Origin: Clostridia bacterium
GTDB taxonomy: Bacteria > Bacillota > Clostridia > Oscillospirales > CAG-272
Reading direction: 5' to 3'
Length of the DNA stretch: 37,212 nt
Assembly (NCBI GenBank): GCA_017550315.1
Contig: JAFZPN010000052.1
Location: 1 to 37,212, forward strand
The position numbers and the translations under genes are program-made. Below, piece after piece: positions 9,215 through 15,947 of the stretch. Under the pieces are notes generated by a model. The model was not told the DNA's origin, ran no database searches, and worked only from the letters and a program-made list of their open reading frames with translations. Position 1 is the first letter of the stretch, and every line of letters begins with the position of its first letter.

Positions 9215-11548
9215 ATGAAGACACGACGCCTGCTTACATTGCTGCCCCTCGCGCTGCTTGTCCTGCTCTGCTCCTGCCGGAAAACCGCCGATCCGGCTGC
9301 CGGGACCGTTCCCGACAACGGCGGATCTGTGTCCGAAACCGAAGAAACGGGCCCCCGGATTCTGAGCAATATTTATCAGGGCGAGGGTTTTCCCGTGCCG
9401 GAGGGAGAGAACATGGAAACCTTCGTCCAACCGGAATGGGACGGAGAAACCCTGTGGTATGTGTCCGTGCGCTATATCCGCGAAAAAGATGCGGAAGGAA
9501 ATGCTGCGATCCGCCGCGAATGGTCCCTCGTACAGAGCAGCTACACGGAAGTTCTCACACAGATCCCGCTCGACCTTCCCGAGGGGGCGATTTTGCCCGG
9601 GATGATACGGGATGGGGAGCTTATCGCGGGGGTACAGCAGCAATCGAACGGGCAGCTGATCGATTTTGCCGTCTTCCGAAAGCAGATCACGACAGGGGAG
9701 GAACGGATCAGCCCGTCGCTGAAGCCGTATTTCGGCGATCAAGGGAGCATCCAATCTATGGCGTTCGACCGGTACGGACGGCTGTATCTTGCTACAGATT
9801 ATCGGATCGTGATCTTTGGTGAGGACTTCGGTCATCTTGAATCAATCGATTTCAACAGCAAGGAATTAAGCATTACGGCAAGCGCGAATGGCAGCGTAAT
9901 AGCATACGATCAATCGCACGTGTACCGGATCGATCCCGAAACCCTTGCAATCGCGGAAGAAATGCCGTTCAACGCCTATCAAATCACGGATGGTACGCTC
10001 GGTTTTGATTTCTGCGCCTTGCGGGACGGCGGCGTCTGGGGCATCCGCGCGGACTGGCAAGCCGGGACCCTCGAAGAGGAACTTCTCCTCGACAGAGACG
10101 CCTCCGATCTCACCGACATGTATATCACGCTTCTCTGCCCCGTCGGGGATGACGGCTTCGCGTATTACCGGGAAGAGATGACGGCGACTACGATGAATTT
10201 CTATCCCATGATTTTCACGCCCGTGCCCGATATCGATCTGTCCGGGGTGACGGTTCTGCACGTCGCGACGACCGCGCTCCCGAGCGAAGTCATCAACACG
10301 GCGATCGGCGAATTCAACCGGAATCACACGGATGTCCGGATCGAGATGACGGAATACCGGGGCGGGGATCTGGCGAGCGAAGACGAACGCCTTGCCCGCG
10401 AGATCGTCACAGGGACCTTTGTGCCGGACATCGTGATCGGCGACGCGGAAAGCGTGTCCGTCCGGCAGATGGCGGAAAAGAAGCTGTACGCGGACCTTAT
10501 GCCGTATCTGCGGTCGGACAGCCTCGTGAAAGAGAGCAACCTCTTCGGCATCGTGAAGCACATGTTCGACGACGGACGGGGTGGTTTATGGGGGATCACG
10601 ACGAACGTGAATCTCAAACACACCCTCATTTCCACGCCGTCCCTGCTCGGAGAATACGCGTCGAAGGGCGGCTGGACCATTCCGGAGTTCCTCGATTATG
10701 CCGAAAGTCTGTCCCCTGACACGGAACTGCTATACAACCTGACCCAGGCCAACGTGGAAGATCTCCTGTTCGCCGCGGACGGATACGCGTATTTCATCGA
10801 CGCGGAAAAAGGGACCTGTTCCTTCGACGGAGAAGATTTCGTCCGGTTTCTGCGCTTTATGCGCGCCTTGCCGACCGAGGAGGAATACCGACGTACGGAA
10901 TGGGGCGCGATCGACGCCGACGAACTCATGCGGTGGCGTATGGAGGAGGGGATCGCGCTGGTCCGTATTCAGTCGGACCCCATCGGCCACTATCCCATCC
11001 TCGCGCACGGTACGAAGGACTGGATCATGATCGGCTATCCCGCCGCGGAAAGCCGTGCCGGCGCGGGGACGCCCGTTACAGTTGGGACGGTGTTCGTGGT
11101 CTCCTCGGCCTGCCAGAACAAAGGCGCTGCGTGGGAATTCATCCGGTCCTGCTTCACGGACAAGGAGGGTCAGGGCGGCGCGCCGGTACTCAAATCCCTG
11201 TTCCGGAGCATGGCGGAGCCGTATTATGACTTTGCCTTTATCGACTATTTCTCCTTCCACGCCGAAACGGGTTACGGAAGCTACGGACCGCGCGATCCCG
11301 AGCATCCGGCGACAACGGACGACCTGCCGTACCCGGGGATCGTGTCGGACTACACGGCCTCGGACGAGGCGAAGATGGAAGCAATCCTCGACTCCCTCGG
11401 CAGACCGCTCCTGGAGGTCTGGCGGACGGACGTGAAGGAGATCATCCGCGAAGAGCTGTCCGCATACCTCGCCGGTGTCGGCACCCCCGAGGACTGCGCG
11501 AAGAAGATCCAGTCGAGGGTTTCGATTTGGCTGGCGGAACGCTCGTGA
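9215..11548 (+). CDS. Lipoprotein with N-terminal propeller-like and C-terminal solute-binding domains
   Basis: A 777-residue lipoprotein with lipobox L-L-C-S-C. Residues about 40-350 are beta-rich with repeated short strands (MAFDRYGRLYLATDYRIVIF) resembling a propeller. From about residue 365 it looks like a family-1 extracellular solute-binding protein: VINTAIGEFNRNHTDVRIEM, DIVIGDAESVSVRQMAEKKL, then LYADLMPYLRSDS and ENLFG/GGLWGI-like segments. The C-terminus ends DCAKKIQSRVSIWLAERS, almost the same as in the lipoprotein ending at 29685. The start is the ATG at 9215 after GGAAGG; the ATG at 9200 lies before that site. No MalF/MalG-type permease genes are nearby, so it may be an orphan binding protein or a sensor. 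A hairpin follows at 11604. Confidence 0.8.
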   Translation: MKTRRLLTLLPLALLVLLCSCRKTADPAAGTVPDNGGSVSETEETGPRILSNIYQGEGFPVPEGENMETFVQPEWDGETLWYVSVRYIREKDAEGNAAIRREWSLVQSSYTEVLTQIPLDLPEGAILPGMIRDGELIAGVQQQSNGQLIDFAVFRKQITTGEERISPSLKPYFGDQGSIQSMAFDRYGRLYLATDYRIVIFGEDFGHLESIDFNSKELSITASANGSVIAYDQSHVYRIDPETLAIAEEMPFNAYQITDGTLGFDFCALRDGGVWGIRADWQAGTLEEELLLDRDASDLTDMYITLLCPVGDDGFAYYREEMTATTMNFYPMIFTPVPDIDLSGVTVLHVATTALPSEVINTAIGEFNRNHTDVRIEMTEYRGGDLASEDERLAREIVTGTFVPDIVIGDAESVSVRQMAEKKLYADLMPYLRSDSLVKESNLFGIVKHMFDDGRGGLWGITTNVNLKHTLISTPSLLGEYASKGGWTIPEFLDYAESLSPDTELLYNLTQANVEDLLFAADGYAYFIDAEKGTCSFDGEDFVRFLRFMRALPTEEEYRRTEWGAIDADELMRWRMEEGIALVRIQSDPIGHYPILAHGTKDWIMIGYPAAESRAGAGTPVTVGTVFVVSSACQNKGAAWEFIRSCFTDKEGQGGAPVLKSLFRSMAEPYYDFAFIDYFSFHAETGYGSYGPRDPEHPATTDDLPYPGIVSDYTASDEAKMEAILDSLGRPLLEVWRTDVKEIIREELSAYLAGVGTPEDCAKKIQSRVSIWLAERS

Positions 11549-11603
11549 TTCTGAAGCATGCCGCCTCCCGAATGCTTGCAATTTCCCGGAAACCAAACAT
11601 ACA

Positions 11604-11645
11604 ACACAGCCGCTCAAAATGCTCCGAGCGGCTGTGTGTCTTGTT
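11604..11645 (+). terminator. Probable terminator after the lipoprotein gene
   Basis: A perfect 12-bp stem, ACACAGCCGCTC (11604-11615) with GAGCGGCTGTGT (11626-11637), and a 10-base loop. A T-rich but interrupted tail (GTCTTGTT) follows. Confidence 0.7.
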
Positions 11646-11794
11646 GGTGTTAGAGAATCGGGAATGGGCGCTTTTAACCTAATCCTGTGAGACAGATGCT
11701 GTGATTTGTTTTTTGAATTGCTGTCTTATGGGTAATGAGGTTTGACCCGCCCCCTGTCAAGTAGACAGTGAAAAAACAAAGATTTTTTGGCTGG

Positions 11795-11826
11795 AAATCC
11801 ACCCTGCTGCGCAGCAGGGTGGATTT
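11795..11826. terminator. Perfect 32-bp palindrome directly after orfB
   Basis: AAATCCACCCTGCTGC (11795-11810) is followed directly by its reverse complement (11811-11826). It abuts the orfB stop codon (11829-11827). Read on the plus strand it is followed by TT, giving a T5 run, so it could stop transcription entering the element from outside as well as transcripts leaving orfB. Confidence 0.65.
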
Positions 11827-12708
11827 TTACGCAGCAGTGCGGTGGTACTCCATCGGCGTCATACAATGAAGACGCAGCTGGTATCGCCTGTTGTTGTAGA
11901 AGTCGAGATAACTCTCAATGGCAGAAACCAATTCCTCACGGGAAGAAAACTTTCTTAGGTAGTACATTTCAGATTTCAAGATTCCCCAAAAGCCTTCCAT
12001 AGGACCGTTATCAATGCACCTGCCGACACGGGACATGTTTTGACGCATATTGGCTTCCTTGAGCTTGTTGTGAAACAGCTTGCTTGTATATTGAAATCCT
12101 CTGTCGCTGTGGAACAGCGGATGCGCATCCGGATTCATCCGAACCGCTTCATCGAAGGTTTTAAACACAAGCGCATGGTTGTTGCTGTCTCCGATTTGAT
12201 AGGACACGACGCGTCTGTCGCAAAGATCGAAGATCGCGCTCAGATAAACCTTCTTTACCTCGACACCGACATAGTACTTGAACTCCGTGACGTCGGTCAG
12301 CCATTTCTCATTCGGCTTATCCGCGTGGAAATCTCTGTTCAGCACGTTTTCAGCCGTCACTTCCGGTGTGGATTTGATGTAATTGTATCTCTTCCTCCGG
12401 CACACTGATTTCAGGTGCAGAATCTGCATCAATCGGCGAACGCGTTTCTTGTTGTAATTGACATTATGCTCACGATTCACCGTTATGGTCATTTGGCGGT
12501 ATCCGAGTATTCCGTCCTGTTCCTCGTACAGCGTCCTGATCCATTCCGCAAGCTGCTCATTCTCGCTTTCTCTTCTGCTCGGCTTCCTCTTCATCCGCTT
12601 GTAGTATGCGGAACGATTGACATGGAAGACCTTACACATCTTTTGGATCGGGTACTTCTCGGATACGTTTATGTATTGAATCGCTTTGTAGAACGCCTCC
12701 TGTTCCAC
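11827..12708 (-). CDS. IS3-family transposase OrfB (catalytic)
   Basis: A 293-residue integrase-core transposase. An HTH_21-like N-terminus (SRRESENEQLAEWIRTLYEE) precedes the DDE catalytic core: the first Asp in WLTDVTEF, the second in LFHSDRGFQYTS, and the Glu in EGFWGILKSE. The C-terminal signature YLDFYNNRRYQLRLHCMTP is typical of the IS150/IS3 group, so the catalytic triad is intact. The frame opens with GTG at 12708 and has no good ribosome binding site, as expected when the protein is made by frameshifting from orfA. However, the frame is +1 relative to orfA rather than the usual -1 (see findings). Confidence 0.92.
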   Translation of the reverse strand: MEQEAFYKAIQYINVSEKYPIQKMCKVFHVNRSAYYKRMKRKPSRRESENEQLAEWIRTLYEEQDGILGYRQMTITVNREHNVNYNKKRVRRLMQILHLKSVCRRKRYNYIKSTPEVTAENVLNRDFHADKPNEKWLTDVTEFKYYVGVEVKKVYLSAIFDLCDRRVVSYQIGDSNNHALVFKTFDEAVRMNPDAHPLFHSDRGFQYTSKLFHNKLKEANMRQNMSRVGRCIDNGPMEGFWGILKSEMYYLRKFSSREELVSAIESYLDFYNNRRYQLRLHCMTPMEYHRTAA

Positions 12709-12739
12709 TCCGCTTATCGACCGCCCCCTCTCAACTCCC

Positions 12740-13033
12740 TCAATTTTTTAACAGCTTGTTTTCCATCTCCGCGTCGATCAACTGTGCCTTCAGCAGTCTG
12801 TTCTCTATCTTCAACCGTTCGATCTCACTCATCTCCTCCACGGGCTTTGTCCTGCCGCGTCCGTCTTTCAGCCCGTCCACTCCTTTTTCTTCATACTTCC
12901 GTACCCATGCGTAGATCTGCTGGTAGGATACGCCGTATGTCTCTACTGTCAGAGGATAGTCTTTTCCATGCTCGATACAGTACGAAACGATTTCTACACG
13001 CTCTTCCTGTGTCGTCTTTCTTCCTTTGGTCAT
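12740..13033 (-). CDS. IS3-family OrfA, helix-turn-helix DNA-binding protein
   Basis: A 97-residue protein starting MTKGRKTTQEERVEIVSYCI, with a helix-turn-helix (TVETYGVSYQQIYAWVRKYE) that recognises the element's ends and a C-terminal leucine-rich coiled coil (EIERLKIENRLLKAQLIDAE, MENKLLKN). The ATG at 13033 follows GGAAAGGAA; an in-frame extension to 13111 lacks a ribosome binding site and family resemblance. The gene ends in a run of six A (TTAAAAAATTGA), the sort of slippery tract where IS3 elements shift frame into orfB. Confidence 0.9.
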   Translation of the reverse strand: MTKGRKTTQEERVEIVSYCIEHGKDYPLTVETYGVSYQQIYAWVRKYEEKGVDGLKDGRGRTKPVEEMSEIERLKIENRLLKAQLIDAEMENKLLKN

Positions 13034-13215
13034 ATAGATTTCCTTTCCGGCTCCTCGCCTTTCTTTGAAGTCCTTATGACCATTATACCACAAAATCCAG
13101 TTTTGCAACACTGAGATTCATGATATTCCGTACTTCCTGTTCTTTCTCCCTGACATAGAATAACCCCCGTAGTGTCGACACGCTTTTGTTTTTTCGTGTG
13201 TCTACTCTAAGGGGA

Positions 13216-13881
13216 TTATATCAATATGGCCCTGACCATTTTCTTCTGCAGGACGGTCAGATACCCATCGCAGACTTTCAGCAACTCAGTCCGTTTCTCT
13301 TTCAGACTGCCGCACAGAAGTTCATCAATGTTCTTATCGTTCAATCCGTCCCCGGTCAAGGCGCCCAGCAGATTCCTGCCGGTCTGTCCGGTTATGTCTG
13401 ACACGACTGAGGACAGCTTGATGTTTGCCCCCTGCAAGGTCTTCTCCAGGCGGTTGATTTCTCTGGCCCGTTCTTCCACAAGGCTTTTCCGGTAACGGGC
13501 TACCTCCCGCAGCTCCCGCTGTGCCCGATCAGGAATGTAACTGGCCTTGAGCAGACCATGCTGCAACAGATCGGCAATCCATTCCGCGTCTTTCACATCC
13601 GTCTTGCGGCCCGGCACATTTCTCATGTGCGCGGCGTTCACAACGATTGCTTCTATGCCCAATACCTCCAGCACATTGTATACCGGTTTCCAGTACGACC
13701 CTGTGCTTTCCATGGCAGTTTTCTCACACTGGTTTTCCAGCAGCCAGCCTGCCATGCCGCGAATGTCTTCCGTGGATGTGCCGAAACTTCTCGTCTCCCG
13801 CTTGTTCCCGATACGCAGGCAGCAAACGATCACCTTCTTGTGCACATCTATCCCACAGCAACGCTCATAACACACTTCCAT
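13216..13881 (-). pseudogene. IS110-family transposase, C-terminal half lost
   Basis: The first 219 codons are intact IS110 sequence, with CGIDVHKK (D12 is the first acidic residue of the RuvC-like DEDD site), MESTGSYWKPVYNVLE, NAAHMRNVPGRKTDVKDAEW and the following coiled coil. Full proteins have about 400 residues with a C-terminal Transposase_20 domain holding the catalytic serine; that part is absent. The frame runs into the IS3 end at 13223 and stops at once (VRAILI). AGGAGGAAG lies just before the ATG at 13881. The enzyme should be inactive. Confidence 0.9.
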
Positions 13882-13885
13882 GATG

Positions 13886-14036
13886 GTTCTTCCTCCTGGT
13901 TATGGCGCACTCCCGTCTTTATAACTACATTGCCATACGTCCTTACCTTTGGATTGGACAATTCGTGGTTCAGTACGGGAGTGGTTCAGATTGCGAGGCG
14001 GCCTCATGGGCCAAATGACAACGAACTTGTGCCTCG
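13886..14036 (-). ncRNA. Probable bridge RNA in the IS110 leader
   Basis: About 150 non-coding bases lie between an extended -10 promoter (14042-14050) and the transposase start, the place where IS110-group elements encode the bridge RNA that pairs with donor and target DNA. In RNA sense there are two clear stems. GCGAGGC pairs with GCCUCGC and encloses two small hairpins (ACAA/UUGU and GGCC/GGCC). CACUCCCGU pairs with ACGGGAGUG (DNA positions 13975-13983 and 13908-13916) across a loop of about 58 bases. The decamer CCTCGCAATC in this leader also occurs at the element's outer flank. Identification rests on position and fold, not on alignment to a known bridge RNA. Confidence 0.55.
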
Positions 14037-14041
14037 CTCTC

Positions 14042-14050
14042 ATTATACCA
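14042..14050 (-). promoter_or_regulatory. Extended -10 promoter of the IS110 leader
   Basis: TGGTATAAT on the minus strand, matching the TGnTATAAT extended -10 consensus. No good -35 box is present. It would start the leader RNA near 14036. Confidence 0.65.
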
Positions 14051-14088
14051 CTTTTTCGTTCATCGTGGTGTGTTTTTTCACGTGTTGA

Positions 14089-14270
14089 TTGCGAGGAAGG
14101 CGTCCTGAGACGCCTGACGTGGCAATCTCTCGGGAACTGGAGATCGATGCAGAGAATTGGTGACAATAAGGGTACAGCTTGTCCGTTATGGGTACCCGGT
14201 TTCTGCTCTGCTCACCAATACCGGAGAGATTGCCACGTCGCGATCCTTGAGGATCGCTCCTCGCAATGAC
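14089..14270. repeat. REP-like inverted repeat pair around a hairpin
   Basis: The left arm (14089-14132, beginning ATTGCGAGGA and containing GACGTGGCAATCTCTC) and the right arm (14223-14270, containing GAGAGATTGCCACGTC and ending TCCTCGCAATGAC) are imperfect reverse complements. Between them ATTGGTGA and TCACCAAT form a further stem with smaller GGGTAC/GTACCC pairing. ATTGCGAGG/CCTCGCAAT modules of this kind recur through many bacterial genomes and are favoured IS110 targets. No gene lies in 14051-14367 apart from this repeat. Confidence 0.75.
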
Positions 14271-14367
14271 AAGCTGTAGCCTGATAGGGAAGTCAACCAG
14301 CACCAAGATTGTCATTATGACAGTTCATTTTCCGCGCCGCGAAAATCCTCCCGATCCTGCAAAATCC

Positions 14368-14396
14368 TTGCATTCTCGCCTTCGTTATGCTATAAT
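14368..14396 (+). promoter_or_regulatory. Promoter of pyk
   Basis: TTGCAT (14368-14373), 17 bp, TATAAT (14391-14396), 53 bases before the pyk start. Confidence 0.82.
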
Positions 14397-14449
14397 GAAA
14401 CCAAACTCCCGCGGAATCCCCGCGGACGCGCAGCGAAAGGACGCCTCCC

Positions 14450-15889
14450 ATGCTGAAGACCAAAATCGTCTGTACTCTCGGCCCCGCTTCCAATTCGCCT
14501 GAAATGATCGAGAAGATGATCCGCGCGGGCATGAACGTCGCGCGCCTCAATTTCTCTCACGGGACCCACGAAGAACACGCCGAAGTCATCGAGCGCATCA
14601 AGGCCGCACGCGAAAAGCTCGGCGTTCCGCTCGCCATCATGCTCGACACCAAGGGTCCCGAGATCCGGCTGGGACGCTTCCGCGGCGGCGAGGCGGAGAT
14701 CGCGGCGGGCTCCACGTTTACGCTCTACACCGCGGATCCCGATTTTGAGGGCGATGCCGCGGGCGCATACATCACGTACGCCGATCTCCCGAAGCAGATC
14801 GGACCCGAAACCCGCGTCCTGCTCAACGACGGCGCGATCGAGCTGATCGTCGAGAAGACCGATCCCGAGGCGGGGACCATCGTCTGCACTGTCGCGGCGG
14901 GCGGGACCATCAAGAGCGGAAAGGGCGTCAACGTCCCGAACGTCCACCTCGACATGCCCCACCTCTCCGCGCGCGACAAGGACGACCTCATGTTCGGCAT
15001 CGAGCAGGACATCGATTTTGTCGCGGCCTCCTTCGTGCGGTGCCGGGACGACGTCGTCGGGATGCGGAAATTCCTCGATTATCACGGCGGCCACGGGATC
15101 AAGATCATCTCGAAGATCGAAAACCTCGAGGGCGTCGACAATTTCGCCGAGATCCTGCGCCACTCCGACGGCATCATGGTCGCGCGCGGGGACATGGGCG
15201 TCGAGGTCGCCTTTGAGCGTCTGCCCGGCCTCCAGAAGCGCTTCATCAAGGAGTGCTACCAGTCCGGCAAGATGGTCATCACGGCCACGCAGATGCTCGA
15301 ATCCATGATTTCCAACCCGACCCCGACCCGTGCGGAGATCTCCGACGTCGCGAACGCGGTGTTCGACGGGACGAGCGCGGTCATGCTCTCCGGGGAGACC
15401 GCGGTGGGCAAGTATCCGCTCCGGGCCGTCCGCGCCATGGCGAAGATCGCGGAGCAGGCGGAGCACGACGCCGTGGCGTTCGGAGCCTATGCCGGGATGA
15501 AGTACGAGATCGACACCGACGTCACCAACGCCCTGTGCGACGCCGCGTGCATCACCGCGAACGACATCAAGGCCCGCGCCATCGTCACCCTCACCACGAC
15601 GGGGAAGAGCGCGCGCCGCATGTCGAAATTCCGGCCCCTGCAGCCGATCGTCGCTGCCACGCCGCTCGAAAAGACCTATCATCAGCTGGCCCTGTCTTGG
15701 GGCGTGTATCCGGTGCTGAGCCTGCGGCAGGACACCCTCGAGCGGCTCTTGCTCCACGCGGTCGACTGCGCGAAGGCGCTGGACCTTGTCGTCCCGGGCG
15801 ATCTCATCGTCATCGCCGCCGGCGTCCCGGTCCTCACCCCAGGCAACACGAACCTCTTGAAAGTCGAAGTCGTCAAGGGCGGGGAATGA
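14450..15889 (+). CDS. pyk: Pyruvate kinase
   Basis: Converts phosphoenolpyruvate and ADP to pyruvate and ATP, the last step of glycolysis, in the cytosol. The 479-residue protein has all the hallmarks: TKIVCTLGPAS at the start, ARLNFSHG, MLDTKGPEIRLG, the metal and PEP site IISKIENLEGVDNF followed by IMVARGDMGVE, ITATQMLESM, and the DGTSAVMLSGETAVGKYPL loop. The B domain (about residues 70-170) and C-terminal regulatory domain are complete; the extra PEP-utiliser domain of the long Bacillus type is absent. It has its own promoter, and a large glycosidase follows 58 bases later without a clear terminator, so the two may be co-transcribed. Confidence 0.97.
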   Translation: MLKTKIVCTLGPASNSPEMIEKMIRAGMNVARLNFSHGTHEEHAEVIERIKAAREKLGVPLAIMLDTKGPEIRLGRFRGGEAEIAAGSTFTLYTADPDFEGDAAGAYITYADLPKQIGPETRVLLNDGAIELIVEKTDPEAGTIVCTVAAGGTIKSGKGVNVPNVHLDMPHLSARDKDDLMFGIEQDIDFVAASFVRCRDDVVGMRKFLDYHGGHGIKIISKIENLEGVDNFAEILRHSDGIMVARGDMGVEVAFERLPGLQKRFIKECYQSGKMVITATQMLESMISNPTPTRAEISDVANAVFDGTSAVMLSGETAVGKYPLRAVRAMAKIAEQAEHDAVAFGAYAGMKYEIDTDVTNALCDAACITANDIKARAIVTLTTTGKSARRMSKFRPLQPIVAATPLEKTYHQLALSWGVYPVLSLRQDTLERLLLHAVDCAKALDLVVPGDLIVIAAGVPVLTPGNTNLLKVEVVKGGE

Positions 15890-15947
15890 ACGACCCCGCC
15901 GCCTGTCCGCCATCCTTCATCCTTTATCCAACCATCACGAGGTGCTT

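Larger units (their letters stand above)
11743..13223 (-). mobile_element. IS3-family insertion sequence, about 1.48 kb
   Basis: The ends are imperfect inverted repeats. The first 25 bases inward from 11743 (TGACCCGCCCCCTG...AGTAGACA) align without gaps to the 25 bases read inward on the minus strand from 13223 (TGATATAATCCCCT...AGTAGACA); both are followed by GAAAAAACAAA. Inside are orfA and orfB on the minus strand. No target-site duplication is visible (GTT on the left, ATA on the right). The right end interrupts an IS110-family transposase gene, and the missing half of that gene is not found on the left, so the region has been rearranged since insertion or the insertion was accompanied by a deletion. 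Confidence 0.8.

Noticed and set aside
14390..15913. A 507-codon frame antisense to pyruvate kinase
   Set aside because: It has no recognisable domain; pyruvate kinase on the other strand is complete with all motifs.
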